From Parabacteroides distasonis (lineage in GTDB: Bacteria; Bacteroidota; Bacteroidia; Bacteroidales; Tannerellaceae): a stretch of 64,000 nucleotides of DNA. The position numbers and the translations under genes were made by a program. Positions within the stretch are counted from its first letter, which is position 1. The number at the start of each line of letters is the position of its first letter. The stretch spans positions 1-64,000 of the forward strand of contig SUXM01000008.1 in assembly GCA_015060925.1 (NCBI GenBank), read 5' to 3'. The notes below the pieces were generated by a model that saw nothing but the letters and a program-made list of their open reading frames with translations, had not been told where the DNA came from and made no database searches. This document shows positions 18,995 to 29,145 of the stretch, one piece after another.

Positions 18995-21502
18995 ATGAAA
19001 AAATCAGTTCTAACAGTGGTTTTCTTTTCTGCCCTGTTTCTATTCGTTAACTGCCAAACAGATCCTGTCAAGCAGCAAGTGTCATCAGTCATGAAGGATT
19101 TGACTGTTGAAGAAAAGATTGACATTTTATGCGCCAAAGCACCAGCGATCGAACGCCATTCCATGCCTGCTTATGACTGGTGGAGCGAATGTCTCCATGG
19201 GGTAGCCCGTGCCGGAAAAGCAACCGTCTTTCCTAAACCCATTGCTTTAGGTTCCATGTGGGACACAGCATTATTGAATGAAATAGCAGTAGCCATATCT
19301 GATGAGGCCAGAGCCAAATACCATGCAGCACTGGCAGAGAAGGGGTACACCAACCGATACGAAGGATTAACTTTCTTCTCCCCTACTTTGAACATTGCTC
19401 GTGACCCTCGTTGGGGACGAACCGCTGAATGTTTCAGTGAAGACCCCCATTTAACTTCCCAGATGGGTGTAGCTTTCATCAAAGGATTACAAAGCGAAAA
19501 AGAGGGACATCTTAAACTAGTTGCGACTTCTAAGCATTTCGTTGCCAACAATGAAGAGAACCGCCGAAACGATGGTTCTGCCGATGTCGATGAATTATCC
19601 TTACGGGAATATTACCTCCCAGCATTCGAAGCCAGTGTCAAAGAGGGTAAAGTAGCCTCATTCATGTCAGCCTATAACGCATTGAACGGAGTTCCCTGTA
19701 CAGCCAACAGCTTCTTATTGGAAGATGTATTGCGTAAAGAATGGGGATTTGACGGCGTAACGATTTCAGATGGTTCGGCTGTAGAAAAGATTTATACCCA
19801 CCACAAATACAAATCCAACTTAGCAGAAGCTTCTGCCGCTGCCCTTTTAGCTGGTTGCAACATGTCTTTACGTGATGAATACCGCCAAGGGTTACGTGAT
19901 GCCTTTGCTCAAAAACTTATTCAAGAAAAGGATTTGGATGAAGCAGTAAAGAAAGTATTGGAATTACGTGTACGCTTAGGGATGTTCGATTCCTTTGCCT
20001 CTCCTTATGCAGATATTCCAATGAGTGTGGTAGAATGTGAGAAGCATCGTCAATTGGCTCAAGAAGCAGCAGAGAAATCTATTATATTGCTAAAGAACAA
20101 CGGCCTGTTGCCTATTCAATACGAAAACAAGAGCATAGCTTTGATAGGTAATGCTTTCAATAAAGTGTATTACGGTGATTACAGCGGGATACCTGACCAT
20201 AACCCTACGCTGTTTGAAGTTCTAAAAGAGAAAATAGGCGATAAAGCTAACTTAAAATGGGTAAGCGACTTTGCAGAAGAGGAAGAGGTGATTCCTTCCA
20301 ATTGTTTCTTACGTGAAGCCAAATATGAATATGAAGGCCGTTTAGGATTAACCGGTGAATATTTCAACAACCCTGATTTAGAAGGCGAAGCCCTATTCAA
20401 GCAACATGACCTAACTTTGGATATCTCCACTGACAGAAAAGAATTTGCATCTAACACGACCGGTATCTCTGCCAAATGGCATTCAGCGTTGGTTGCTCCG
20501 GAAACAGGATTATACAAACTTCACTTCAAAGGTTCTGCCAACTGGAAACTGTTCTTAAACGGGAAGTTGGTGGCAGACACAAAAGTTAAGCATGGAGAGA
20601 AATCTGTTGTCAATGTTCAATTGGAAGCAAAGAAAGAGAACCAGTTAGTCATTGAAGCACGTGGTATGCAAAAGAACGTCCACTACTCACTTTGTTGGGA
20701 AACACCTCGAAACAAGCAGGCCGCATCCCCGGAAAAAGTAGCAGCTTCGTCTGATTTGGCGATAGTGTTCATGCGTGACGACAGAGCGTCAGAGGGAAAA
20801 GACCGTACCACATTGGCAATGACCGAACACCAACAATCGTTCATTGAAAAGATTATCAAAGCCAATCCGAACACCATTGTCATCATCGGAGCAAGTGCAC
20901 CTTTGTTACTCAAAGAGGTAGCCGAAAAATCTGCAGCTTTGCTAAACATTTGGATCGGAGGACAAGGGGAAGCACCGGCGCTTGCCAACATCCTATTAGG
21001 TGAGGTTAATCCTTCCGGAAAGACACCGGTAACCTTTGTCACTAATGAGCAAGAACTTCCGGCTTTAAATGACTATAACATAAAGAATGGAAGAAGTTAC
21101 CAATATTTCAAAGGCGAAGTCCTATTCCCATTCGGCTATGGTTTAAGTTATACGACATTTAATTACGGCAAACCATCCGTTAAGAGTCCGAAAATCTCTG
21201 CTAAGGATTGTTTGACAGTCACTACCTCCATCACCAATACAGGAGAGATGGACGGTGAAGAGGTGATTCAGTATTACGTAACTTCACCGGTTTGGAATGA
21301 CCTACAATGCAAATTGGTTGCATTCAAACGAGTATCGGTTCCTAAGGGGGAAACAGTTGAAGTAAGTCTTGACATTCCTGCTTCAAGATTAAGACGTTGG
21401 TCTGAAAGCCAAAAAGCATGGGAAATCATTAACGGTGATTATGAATTGCATGTTGTTCCTAACTCACAAGCATCCAACGGTTGTACCTTCCAAGTACAAT
21501 AA
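18995..21502 (+). CDS. Glycoside hydrolase family 3 with PA14 insert, beta-xylosidase/glucosidase-like lipoprotein
   Basis: 835 residues. FLFVNC is a lipobox (Cys at about 20), so it is probably lipid-anchored. GH3 blocks in order: PAYDWWSECLHGVARAG, ARDPRWGRTAECFSEDP, KHFVANNEENRRN, and the probable nucleophile Asp in VTISDGSAVE near residue 260. A PA14 domain (TGEYFNNPDLEG to YSLCWETP, about 447-570) is inserted in the second GH3 domain, and a fibronectin-III-like tail (ITNTGEMDGEEVIQYYV) ends the protein. This architecture is common in plant-polysaccharide-degrading GH3 enzymes acting on beta-xylosides or beta-glucosides; specificity cannot be read here. A strong terminator follows. Confidence 0.94.
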   Translation: MKKSVLTVVFFSALFLFVNCQTDPVKQQVSSVMKDLTVEEKIDILCAKAPAIERHSMPAYDWWSECLHGVARAGKATVFPKPIALGSMWDTALLNEIAVAISDEARAKYHAALAEKGYTNRYEGLTFFSPTLNIARDPRWGRTAECFSEDPHLTSQMGVAFIKGLQSEKEGHLKLVATSKHFVANNEENRRNDGSADVDELSLREYYLPAFEASVKEGKVASFMSAYNALNGVPCTANSFLLEDVLRKEWGFDGVTISDGSAVEKIYTHHKYKSNLAEASAAALLAGCNMSLRDEYRQGLRDAFAQKLIQEKDLDEAVKKVLELRVRLGMFDSFASPYADIPMSVVECEKHRQLAQEAAEKSIILLKNNGLLPIQYENKSIALIGNAFNKVYYGDYSGIPDHNPTLFEVLKEKIGDKANLKWVSDFAEEEEVIPSNCFLREAKYEYEGRLGLTGEYFNNPDLEGEALFKQHDLTLDISTDRKEFASNTTGISAKWHSALVAPETGLYKLHFKGSANWKLFLNGKLVADTKVKHGEKSVVNVQLEAKKENQLVIEARGMQKNVHYSLCWETPRNKQAASPEKVAASSDLAIVFMRDDRASEGKDRTTLAMTEHQQSFIEKIIKANPNTIVIIGASAPLLLKEVAEKSAALLNIWIGGQGEAPALANILLGEVNPSGKTPVTFVTNEQELPALNDYNIKNGRSYQYFKGEVLFPFGYGLSYTTFNYGKPSVKSPKISAKDCLTVTTSITNTGEMDGEEVIQYYVTSPVWNDLQCKLVAFKRVSVPKGETVEVSLDIPASRLRRWSESQKAWEIINGDYELHVVPNSQASNGCTFQVQ

Positions 21503-21544
21503 AAAAGAATAAGCATCGCTTGCTCAAGCAATAGGCAAGTGACA

Positions 21545-21588
21545 AAAAAGGATGGGCAACCCATTTAACTCGGTTGCCCATCCTTTTT
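21545..21588. terminator. Bidirectional terminator between the GH3 gene and pfkA
   Basis: Long perfect stem (AAAAAGGATGGGCAACC and its complement) with a short loop and A/T runs on both sides, placed exactly between two convergent genes. Confidence 0.92.
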
Positions 21589-21613
21589 CTATCCTATCGT
21601 CCGTATCTCTTTT

Positions 21614-22594
21614 TTAGATGGAAGAAACACGAAGTGTATTCAATAAATTACGGTTGATAGGTTTATCATTCTTTATCGCTTTAGAGAAAGGAACATACAC
21701 AATCTCATCGTTTTGGATACCCATCATAACATTACGTTGGTCATCCAATAATGCATCCACTGCCGCCACCCCCATACGGGTAGCCAAAATACGGTCTTGC
21801 GCAGTCGGTGACCCTCCGCGTTGCAAATGTCCCAAAATAGAGACACGCACATCGAACTGCGGATATTCCTTCTTTACACGTTCCGCAACCCCCATAGCCC
21901 CACCGGTCACATCACTCTCTGCCACCAGTACGATACTACTGTTTTTAGACTTACGGAATCCGGCTTCAATCATTTCAGCCAATTGGTCCTTCTCCATGGA
22001 GATTTCCGGAATGATAGCCGCCTCTGCCCCAGAAGCGATAGCCCCATTCAACGCCAAGAAGCCCGCATCACGTCCCATCACCTCAATAAAGAACAGACGT
22101 TCGTGCGAGGTAGCTGTATCCCGAATCTTATCCACACATTCCATAATGGTATTCAATGCCGTATCATAACCTATCGTAACGTCTGTCCCATACAGGTCAT
22201 TGTCAATCGTACCAGGCAAACCGACAATAGGGATATTAAATTCTTGAGCCAACACACGTGCGCCAGTCAATGTTCCGTCCCCACCAATAACGACCAAAGC
22301 ATCTATTCCATGTTCCTTCAACCGTTCATAAGCCTGTTGACGACCTTCCGGAGTCTTAAATTCCATACAACGAGCCGTCTTCAAAATCGTACCACCACGC
22401 TGTATGATATTACTTACATTTTGAGTTTTAAAATCTATAATTTCATTTGTTATCAGCCCTTTGTATCCACGATAAATACCTTTTACAGACATTCCGTTAT
22501 AGATCGCAGAACGTGTCACCGCACGAATCGCGGCATTCATACCGGGCGCATCACCTCCGGAAGTTAAAATGCCAATACATTTAACTGCAGACAT
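21614..22594 (-). CDS. pfkA: ATP-dependent 6-phosphofructokinase
   Basis: 326 residues, typical for bacterial Pfk[19 protein letters not shown] is the N-terminal ATP loop, [11 protein letters not shown] near residue 103 the phosphate-binding loop, and [11 protein letters not shown] the catalytic Asp region; [16 protein letters not shown]-type sequence ([13 protein letters not shown] here) binds the sugar phosphate. Gly at position 104 of GGDGT indicates use of ATP rather than pyrophosphate. It phosphorylates fructose 6-phosphate in glycolysis. It lies 44 bp downstream of ispH in the same direction. Confidence 0.98.
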   Translation of the reverse strand: MSAVKCIGILTSGGDAPGMNAAIRAVTRSAIYNGMSVKGIYRGYKGLITNEIIDFKTQNVSNIIQRGGTILKTARCMEFKTPEGRQQAYERLKEHGIDALVVIGGDGTLTGARVLAQEFNIPIVGLPGTIDNDLYGTDVTIGYDTALNTIMECVDKIRDTATSHERLFFIEVMGRDAGFLALNGAIASGAEAAIIPEISMEKDQLAEMIEAGFRKSKNSSIVLVAESDVTGGAMGVAERVKKEYPQFDVRVSILGHLQRGGSPTAQDRILATRMGVAAVDALLDDQRNVMMGIQNDEIVYVPFSKAIKNDKPINRNLLNTLRVSSI

Positions 22595-22638
22595 AAGCTC
22601 TTTCTTTTATTTATTTTAGGCAAATATACTTATAAATT

Positions 22639-23511
22639 CTACATATTCAACTCCCGAATCCGGACAGCCACCTCCTCCATCAGCCATTTGGGGGTAGAAG
22701 TAGCTCCACAAACTCCTACGCTCTTGACATCTTCCGGAAGCGGATCTGTTATCTCCTGCGCTTCAGAGATGAACACCGTATTCGGGTTGGCTTTCCGACA
22801 CTCTTCCAATAACATCTTGCCATTGGAACTTTTCTTTCCTGCCACAAAGTAGATCCAATCATGTTTGGATGCAAACTCCTTGATATTAGGTAACCGGTTC
22901 GCCACTTGGCGACAGATGGTATCAAAATAGTCAAACGCCACATTCTCGGCAATACGTCCCTTTATTTCAGAGACCACCTCCCGAAAACCATCTAACGATT
23001 TGGTTGTTTGTGAAAACAGACATATCGGCCGGTTGAAATCCAAACGGTCTAAATCTTCCACCCGTTCAATGACAATAGCCGTACCATCCGTCTGTCCGAC
23101 CAACCCGTTTACCTCCGCATGCCCCTTCTTTCCGTATATGACAATCTGCGCATGGCTGTCACGAGTCTCCTTATACCACTTATGGATCTTGCGTTGTAGC
23201 TGTAACACCACCGGGCAGGTGGCATCTACGATCGTGATGTTATTTTGTCGGGCAGTCTCATAAGTAGCAGGAGGTTCCCCATGCGCACGCAATAACACCT
23301 TTTCCCCTTTTAACTGCCGAAACTCTTCATGTTCAATCGTACGTAACCCTAAGGCTTCCAGACGTTCAACCTCCAAGCTATTGTGCACGATATCTCCCAA
23401 ACAATACAGGGTATGCGTGTCGGCATTGTTCAGTTCACGTTCGGCACTTTCAATGGCTGTGACGACACCGAAACAAAAACCTGAGCCTTTATCTATTTCG
23501 ACCTCTATCAT
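22639..23511 (-). CDS. ispH: 4-hydroxy-3-methylbut-2-enyl diphosphate reductase
   Basis: 290 residues. The three iron-sulfur Cys ligands are in [17 protein letters not shown] and [10 protein letters not shown], and RAHGEPP carries the active-site region; the proton-donor Glu and QTTKS-type loop are present ([11 protein letters not shown]). It performs the last step of the MEP isoprenoid pathway, giving IPP and DMAPP. The start overlaps the end of cmk by four bases (ATGA), implying translational coupling. A polyprenyl synthase that uses the product lies at 26.3 kb. Confidence 0.98.
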   Translation of the reverse strand: MIEVEIDKGSGFCFGVVTAIESAERELNNADTHTLYCLGDIVHNSLEVERLEALGLRTIEHEEFRQLKGEKVLLRAHGEPPATYETARQNNITIVDATCPVVLQLQRKIHKWYKETRDSHAQIVIYGKKGHAEVNGLVGQTDGTAIVIERVEDLDRLDFNRPICLFSQTTKSLDGFREVVSEIKGRIAENVAFDYFDTICRQVANRLPNIKEFASKHDWIYFVAGKKSSNGKMLLEECRKANPNTVFISEAQEITDPLPEDVKSVGVCGATSTPKWLMEEVAVRIRELNM

Positions 23512-24206
23512 AGTTCTTCCTTTGCTACAACCCTCTCATATTGCTCCAAAAGCCATGCTTTCTGTTCAGGAATAGTCAAAGATGAATTATCCAACTCCAA
23601 CGCATCATCAGCCTTTCGAAGCGGACTTTCAGCCCGGTTCATATCAATATAGTCACGAGTCTTTACATTTTCAAGCACCTCCTCAAACGAGGCTTGTTCT
23701 CCTTTGGCCTTCAACTCATCCAAACGGCGTTGTGCACGAACCTCCGGGCTGGCTGTCACATAAATTTTCAGTTCAGCATTCGGGAAGACTACTGTTCCTA
23801 TATCACGTCCATCCATGACTATTCCTTTCGCCTTGCCCATCTCTTGTTGTTTGGCAACCATGGCACGCCGCACAAAACCCAAAGCGGCTATCGGGCTGAC
23901 CCAACCTGCCACCTCCATGCCTCGAATCTCTTTTTCCACCTTTACCCCATTCAAATAGGTATCCGGGCGACCAGTCTCCGGATCGAACTGGAAAGAGATG
24001 TCAATATCATCCATTGCTGCCTGCAATTTCTCCTCATCGATCTTCCCATCTACAAAGAAACCATGCTGTAAACTATATAATGTAACTGCCCGATACATGG
24101 CACCCGTATCAATATAGGTGTACCCTAATTCTTTTGCCAAATCCTTGGCCATCGTACTCTTCCCCGTAGAAGAGACACCATCTATCGCTATAATGATCTT
24201 TTTCAT
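23508..24206 (-). CDS. cmk: Cytidylate kinase
   Basis: 232 residues. The P-loop [15 protein letters not shown] is at about 8-22, followed by [14 protein letters not shown] (NMP site) and [23 protein letters not shown], the signature for CMP kinases. It phosphorylates CMP and dCMP. Coupled to ispH by a four-base overlap. porQ is the next gene upstream, an arrangement also known in other Bacteroidetes. Confidence 0.98.
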   Translation of the reverse strand: MKKIIIAIDGVSSTGKSTMAKDLAKELGYTYIDTGAMYRAVTLYSLQHGFFVDGKIDEEKLQAAMDDIDISFQFDPETGRPDTYLNGVKVEKEIRGMEVAGWVSPIAALGFVRRAMVAKQQEMGKAKGIVMDGRDIGTVVFPNAELKIYVTASPEVRAQRRLDELKAKGEQASFEEVLENVKTRDYIDMNRAESPLRKADDALELDNSSLTIPEQKAWLLEQYERVVAKEEL

Positions 24207-24262
24207 AACCTACTTGTCGTTTTTTATATAGTAATGTAATGATGCAAATATACAACAAAAAC

Positions 24263-24350
24263 TTTTTCTCATAGGCATGAGAAAAAATTCTCGTCAGTAT
24301 AAGAAACTTTTCTCAAGGTGATGAGAAAAACATCTCATAGGCATGAAATT
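24263..24350. repeat. Three tandem ATGAGAAA hairpins between porQ and cmk
   Basis: Hairpins at 24263-24286 (perfect, loop AGGC), 24308-24329 and 24331-24350 all share a TCTCAT...ATGAGA core. The first has a 10-bp stem with A/T flanks like a terminator. Three related copies within 88 bp is more than one terminator needs. Confidence 0.6.
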
Positions 24351-24370
24351 CTCTAAAAATCGCAAGTTAA

Positions 24371-25363
24371 TTAAAAATCGGCAAGAGTGGTGGAGACACT
24401 CAACATGAAAGAGAGTGCGGACGGATGGTATTTAGCAACTGACACACCGACATCGAACATCTTGATCCGTACACCTGCGCCACCGGAGAAACCTGCCAAT
24501 GCATTTCCCCCTTGCAACTTCATATCCAAAGCGGTCTTCGGATTATAACCAATTCCCAACCAGAAATTATCCGAGGGGACATAGTCCACCCCTATTACAA
24601 GGTGCTTAACAAAAGACTTAAAGAAGCTATCGTCTTCATGTTCGACATCACTATCGTCTATATAATTAATCTTCCATTTATTCAGATACATGGCAGTAAG
24701 GGAAAAACGAATGGGAGCATGCGCCATCCGCTTAGAGACCCCGAGCTGAATATCCCACGGCATCTTCTGCCGTTCATCTTCATACGCCTTCAGCTGCGCC
24801 CCTATATTTTTTAATACCACCCCGAAAGAGAAGCCCTTTTCTGAATGGTAATAACTCAATCCGGCATCAATACCCATTCCCATAGAGGTATAATCCCCGA
24901 TACTGGAATACAAAAACTTCAAGGAAACACCCCCACGCCACCGTGCAGAAAGGTCATAAGAGAAAAATCCGTTCAGGCTGATATCTTTTGCCGTAAAATC
25001 ACCCGTAGGTAATCCCTCCTCCGACATTCCCCGGATTTTTCCTTGACTAAAGAAAGAGGCACCTACTCCCCAAGCCGCCTTTTCTTTAATAGCCTTCGTA
25101 AAGAGTGCGCTCCCTACATTGATGTCAGAGATATAATTCAAATAATTCAAGTTCACCATCTGATCCATCTCTGCTCCCAAAAGAGCCGGGTTATGATAGA
25201 CCAAAGAGGGATCCCGCTCTACCAAAGAGACCGTATTCCCTCCTAAAGCATTGGCTCTGGCAGAGGAGGGGTAACGCAAAAAGGTATATCCCGTATCTCC
25301 GGTCTGGGCAGAAACAAACAGCGACAAGAATAAACAGAAAAATATAATTAACCCATTTCTCAT
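24371..25363 (-). CDS. porQ: Type IX secretion system protein PorQ
   Basis: 330 residues with a signal peptide (about 1-19). GYTFLRYPSSARANALGGNTVSLVERDPSLVYHNPALL is the PorQ / PorV-like opening, and the remainder is a beta-barrel pattern ending in an aromatic (TTLADF), as expected for an outer-membrane protein. PorQ belongs to the attachment complex that delivers T9SS cargo to the surface. The gene order porQ-cmk-ispH-pfkA keeps it in a housekeeping context. Its presence fits the T9SS-tail-like protein at 0.1-4.3 kb. Confidence 0.9.
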   Translation of the reverse strand: MRNGLIIFFCLFLSLFVSAQTGDTGYTFLRYPSSARANALGGNTVSLVERDPSLVYHNPALLGAEMDQMVNLNYLNYISDINVGSALFTKAIKEKAAWGVGASFFSQGKIRGMSEEGLPTGDFTAKDISLNGFFSYDLSARWRGGVSLKFLYSSIGDYTSMGMGIDAGLSYYHSEKGFSFGVVLKNIGAQLKAYEDERQKMPWDIQLGVSKRMAHAPIRFSLTAMYLNKWKINYIDDSDVEHEDDSFFKSFVKHLVIGVDYVPSDNFWLGIGYNPKTALDMKLQGGNALAGFSGGAGVRIKMFDVGVSVAKYHPSALSFMLSVSTTLADF

Positions 25364-25500
25364 ATTTCCAATTCCAAATAATCGACAAAGATAAATAAAT
25401 ACAGATATAAATAGCTCAATAACCCAAACGAGAAATAGAGGAAAAAGGTATATTGTTGCTCAAAAAAATAAAAAAAAGCACAGTATTTTAACTGAATCGT

Positions 25501-25529
25501 TTTGTATTTGAAAATATTCCGTATATTTG
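25501..25529 (+). promoter_or_regulatory. Promoter of the TonB-family gene
   Basis: TTTG at 25501-25504 and TATATTTG at 25522-25529 with a 17-base spacer, slightly short for the Bacteroidetes consensus. The ATG is 37 bases downstream. Confidence 0.55.
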
Positions 25530-25565
25530 TCGCAGAAGAAAAACACATTTTTAAATATTTAGTAT

Positions 25566-26255
25566 ATGGAAATTAAGAAATCACCGAAAGCGGACTTGGA
25601 AAAAGGCAAGACGATGGGTATCCTTATGGGTATGGTCGTAGGGCTTGCAATCTTGTTCGTGGGCTTCGAATGGAGCAACCGTGAGATCACAATTGCCAAA
25701 GATGAAGGCGTTGCTGACATCATCGCGGAAGAGGAAATTGAAATCACGAGACCGGAGGATACGCCCCCTCCACCACCGCCACCACCACCAGCACCAGCTG
25801 CTATTGAAGAGTTGAATGTTGTGGAAGATGATGTTAAGTTGGAAGACGTTGAAATCTCAACAGAAGACGATGCGAGCCAAGCTCAGCAGGAAGCATACGT
25901 TCCACCTGCAGTCGTTGAAGAAGAAGAAGAATCAGAACAACAGATTTTTACCGTTGTAGAAACAATGCCGGAATTCCCAGGTGGTATGGGTGCTTTGATG
26001 CAGTATTTGGCTAAATCAATCAAATATCCGGTTATCGCACAGGAAAATGGCATCCAAGGTCGTGTAACTTGTACATTCGTCATCAACAAAGACGGTTCTA
26101 TCGTGGATGCACAAGTATTACGTGGTATCGACCCTTCTTTGGATAAAGAAGCGCTTCGCGTGATCAACGCTATGCCGAAATGGTCTCCAGGTAAACAACG
26201 TGGTAAACCAGTACGTGTTAAATATACCGTTCCTGTTACATTCAGATTACAGTAA
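25566..26255 (+). CDS. tonB: Energy transducer TonB
   Basis: 229 residues. A short cytoplasmic start precedes one membrane helix (about 19-37, GILMGMVVGLAILFVGF). A proline-rich segment (TPPPPPPPPPAPAA, about 65-78) and an acidic stretch span the periplasm. The C-terminal TonB domain (MPEFPGGMGALMQYLAKSI, GRVTCTFVINKDGSI, AMPKWSPGKQRGKPV) contacts outer-membrane receptors. It passes proton-motive energy to SusC/TonB-dependent transporters. ExbB/ExbD partners lie 2.1 kb downstream in the same direction. Confidence 0.96.
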   Translation: MEIKKSPKADLEKGKTMGILMGMVVGLAILFVGFEWSNREITIAKDEGVADIIAEEEIEITRPEDTPPPPPPPPPAPAAIEELNVVEDDVKLEDVEISTEDDASQAQQEAYVPPAVVEEEEESEQQIFTVVETMPEFPGGMGALMQYLAKSIKYPVIAQENGIQGRVTCTFVINKDGSIVDAQVLRGIDPSLDKEALRVINAMPKWSPGKQRGKPVRVKYTVPVTFRLQ

Positions 26256-26272
26256 TAACATGTAAATATTCC

Positions 26273-26300
26273 GAAAAGGCTGCTACCATGCAGCCTTTTC
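26273..26300 (+). terminator. Terminator after tonB
   Basis: Perfect 11-bp stem GAAAAGGCTGC / GCAGCCTTTTC with a six-base loop. An in-frame ATG at 26288 falls inside it, which argues for the next gene starting at 26321 instead. Confidence 0.85.
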
Positions 26301-26320
26301 TATTTAAACCTTTATCCCTT

Positions 26321-27295
26321 ATGTTCACTTTTAATGCTATTCTCCAAAAAATAGAGCAAGAGATTGCTCAACTCCAATTCACCTATCCTCCCAAAAGTTT
26401 ATATGAGCCGATTGAATACACCTTGTCTTTAGGAGGAAAACGAATCCGTCCGGCTTTGGTTTTAATGGCTTACAATCTATATAAAGAAGATGTAGAAGCA
26501 GCGATCAAACCAGCTTTGGGTCTTGAAGTTTTCCATAATTTCACCCTGTTGCATGACGACTTAATGGATGAAGCCGACAAAAGAAGAGGCAAGCCGACCG
26601 TACATAAAGTATGGAATGCCAACTCTGCAATCTTATCCGGTGACGCCATGCTGATTGCCGCCTACCAACTGATAGGAGAAACACAACCGGAATCATTAAA
26701 AGAGGTCATGGATCTTTTCACTGTTACCGCTCTTGAAATCTGTGGAGGCCAGCAATATGACATGGAATTTGAATCCCGTTCTGACGTAGCGGAAGAGGAA
26801 TACATCGAGATGATCCGATTGAAAACAGCTGTGCTCTTGGCATGCGCCCTTAAAACGGGTGCAATCATAGCCCATGCACCTCAAGCTGAAGCAGAAGCTC
26901 TTTACCAATTCGGCATCAATATTGGTTTAGCCTTCCAATTACAGGATGATTTATTAGATGTATATGGAGACCCGACCACATTTGGGAAAAACATAGGTGG
27001 AGATATTCTTTGTAATAAAAAGACCTTTATGCTAATCAATGCATTCAAGTTAGCATCCGAGCAACAAAAAGCGACACTTAACCAATGGATCAACCAAGAA
27101 ACATTCAATCCGACAGAGAAAATAGCAGCCGTAACAGCTATATATAATGAATTACATTTAAAAGAATTATCGGAAAACAAAATACAGACTTACTATGACC
27201 AGGCCATGAGCTGCTTGGCTTCACTCTGCATTCCTAAAGAAAGATTGAATATACTCATAGAGGTCTGCGAACGTTTAATGAACCGTCAATCTTAA
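26321..27295 (+). CDS. Polyprenyl (short/medium-chain) diphosphate synthase
   Basis: 324 residues from the ATG at 26321, chosen because the earlier in-frame ATG (26288) lies inside the tonB terminator. GGKRIRPALVLMA binds IPP. The first Asp-rich motif LHDDLMDEADKRRGKPT is near residue 78 and the second, LQDDLLDVYGD, near 208; both bind the magnesium-diphosphate. It condenses IPP onto allylic diphosphates (geranyl, farnesyl or longer). Chain length cannot be settled by eye. tatD begins one base after the stop. Confidence 0.94.
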   Translation: MFTFNAILQKIEQEIAQLQFTYPPKSLYEPIEYTLSLGGKRIRPALVLMAYNLYKEDVEAAIKPALGLEVFHNFTLLHDDLMDEADKRRGKPTVHKVWNANSAILSGDAMLIAAYQLIGETQPESLKEVMDLFTVTALEICGGQQYDMEFESRSDVAEEEYIEMIRLKTAVLLACALKTGAIIAHAPQAEAEALYQFGINIGLAFQLQDDLLDVYGDPTTFGKNIGGDILCNKKTFMLINAFKLASEQQKATLNQWINQETFNPTEKIAAVTAIYNELHLKELSENKIQTYYDQAMSCLASLCIPKERLNILIEVCERLMNRQS

Positions 27296-27296
27296 T

Positions 27297-28082
27297 ATGC
27301 AATTAATCGACACACATAACCATCTATATTTGGATGAGTTCAACTCTGATCGAGAAGCGTTGATTACAGCGGCTCAAGATTCCGGCATAGAGAAACTTCT
27401 GCTCCCCAACGTTGATATAACAACTATTGAGCAGATGCATAGTTTATGCGATAACTATCCGGAATTTACTTACCCCATGATGGGCTTGCACCCCACCAGC
27501 GTAGACACACATTATGCCGAAGACTTAAAAAAGATAGAATCATGGCTTGGGAAACGGACATACTGCGGAATTGGCGAGATTGGAATTGATTTATATTGGG
27601 ATAAAACATATATCAAAGAACAAAAAAAAGTTTTCGAAGAGCAACTCCAATGGAGCATTGACCTAAATTTACCGGTTGCCATCCATACAAGAGATGCTTT
27701 CCCGGAAGTTTTTGATTCCTTATATAAAGTAGGAGCAGATAAACTATGCGGCGTATTCCATAGTTTTACAGGAGACGAGAACGACTTGGCAGAGGTCAAA
27801 AAATTCCCCCATTTCAAAATAGGGATTAACGGAGTGATTACATTCAAGAACTCAAAACTATCAGAAGTTATCCAACAAACAGACATCGGCCATATCGTTT
27901 TAGAGACAGATGCCCCTTACCTATCTCCTGTCCCTTACCGAGGAAAAAGAAATGAGCCTGTCTACATTTGGAAGACGGCCGAAAAGATTGCGCAAACATA
28001 TAATTTGACAGTTGAACAGGTTGTAGAGGAAACAAGAAAAAATGCTCTAAAACTTTTTAAAATTGCAAATTGCGCTTTATAA
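27297..28082 (+). CDS. tatD: TatD family metal-dependent hydrolase
   Basis: 261 residues. DTHNHLYLDEF is the N-terminal metal site (HxH), IGEIGIDLYWDK the Glu ligand region, AIHTRDAF and VFHSFTGD His ligands, and LETDAPYLSP the Asp ligand: the complete amidohydrolase-fold TatD set. Family members are 3'-5' DNA/RNA exonucleases. It follows the prenyl synthase by one base and is surely co-transcribed. Confidence 0.95.
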   Translation: MQLIDTHNHLYLDEFNSDREALITAAQDSGIEKLLLPNVDITTIEQMHSLCDNYPEFTYPMMGLHPTSVDTHYAEDLKKIESWLGKRTYCGIGEIGIDLYWDKTYIKEQKKVFEEQLQWSIDLNLPVAIHTRDAFPEVFDSLYKVGADKLCGVFHSFTGDENDLAEVKKFPHFKIGINGVITFKNSKLSEVIQQTDIGHIVLETDAPYLSPVPYRGKRNEPVYIWKTAEKIAQTYNLTVEQVVEETRKNALKLFKIANCAL

Positions 28083-28227
28083 AAAGAAATTTCGTCTCAG
28101 ATGCAAAATTTATACCTCAGATATTGTGATATGTCAATCAAAAACTATAGATTTGTGCACTGAAACGCTTGTATATGCGATTTTTTTCGTAATTTGCACC
28201 CGTTTTAGAAAAGGGCGGTTAGTGCTT

Positions 28228-28315
28228 GGAGAGATGCTCGAGTGGTTGAAGAGGCACGCCTGGAAAGCGTGTAAACCCCTAAAGGGTTTCGCGGGTTCGA
28301 ATCCCGCTCTCTCCG
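28228..28315 (+). tRNA. tRNA-Ser(GGA)
   Basis: 88 bases with a 7-bp acceptor stem (GGAGAGA / TCTCTCC), an anticodon loop CTGGAAA giving GGA, the long variable arm typical of serine tRNAs (CCCCTAAAGGG), and GGTTCGAAT in the T arm. No CCA is encoded. Confidence 0.97.
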
Positions 28316-28398
28316 CTTATACCATGAAATTAATTAAAGATAGATAATAATATTAAAAACAAATAAGAGAATTATTAATCTTAAAAATTAAACACACA

Positions 28399-29136
28399 AT
28401 GAAAAAGTATTTTGCAAAAACATTCATGAGTTTATGTGCTCTTGGAATTTCTTCTGTAGCATTCGCGCAAGAAGCTGCTGAAACCGCAGTAGAAGGTGGT
28501 TTGTATCAAGCTCTTAAAACAAAGTTCATCGAAGGTGGTGCAGACTTTATGTCTTTAGTTGCTATCGCTTTGATTTTTGGTTTGGCTTTCTGCTTGGAAA
28601 GAATCATCTACTTAAACTTGGCAGAAACTAATTCTTCTAAGTTATTAAAAGGTATCGAAGAAGCTTTGGATAAAGGCGATGTAGAAGGTGCAAAAGCTAT
28701 TGCTCGTGACACAAGAGGTCCTATCGCTTCTATCGCTTACCAAGGTTTGATGAGAATTGACCAAGGTATCGATGTTGTTGAAAAATCTGTTATCTCTTAT
28801 GGTGGTGTACAGGGTGGTCTTTTGGAAAAGAACATGTCTTGGATCACATTGTTTATCGCTATGGCTCCGTCATTGGGATTCTTGGGTACTGTAATCGGTA
28901 TGATCATGGCGTTCGATAAAATCGAACAAGTTGGTGATATCAGCCCGACCGTTGTTGCTGGTGGTATGAAAGTGGCTTTGATTACTACTGTAGGTGGTTT
29001 GATCGTTGCTTTGATTCTTCAGATTTTCTATAACTATTTGTTAAGCAAATTGGAAGCTATTTTGAACCAAATGGAAGATGCTTCAATCTCTTTGTTAGAC
29101 TTAGTTATCAAATACAACCTTAAATTCAAAAAATAA
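28399..29136 (+). CDS. exbB: MotA/TolQ/ExbB proton channel protein
   Basis: 245 residues. An N-terminal signal-like segment (to AFAQEA) is usual in Bacteroidetes ExbB. Three membrane helices follow: about 53-70, 150-170 and 190-215. The conserved ITLFIAMAPSLGFLGTVIGMI block is the TolQ/ExbB signature. It forms the inner-membrane proton channel that energises TonB. It heads an operon with a small membrane protein and two exbD genes. Confidence 0.95.
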   Translation: MKKYFAKTFMSLCALGISSVAFAQEAAETAVEGGLYQALKTKFIEGGADFMSLVAIALIFGLAFCLERIIYLNLAETNSSKLLKGIEEALDKGDVEGAKAIARDTRGPIASIAYQGLMRIDQGIDVVEKSVISYGGVQGGLLEKNMSWITLFIAMAPSLGFLGTVIGMIMAFDKIEQVGDISPTVVAGGMKVALITTVGGLIVALILQIFYNYLLSKLEAILNQMEDASISLLDLVIKYNLKFKK

Positions 29137-29145
29137 TAGACAACT

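Noticed and set aside
21821-22567. 248-residue plus-strand ORF across pfkA
   Set aside because: Antisense to a certain pfkA; His/Arg/Ser-rich composition typical of a shadow frame.
28063-28347. 94-residue ORF across the tRNA-Ser gene
   Set aside because: Overlaps the tRNA and the tatD 3' end; the tRNA is certain.
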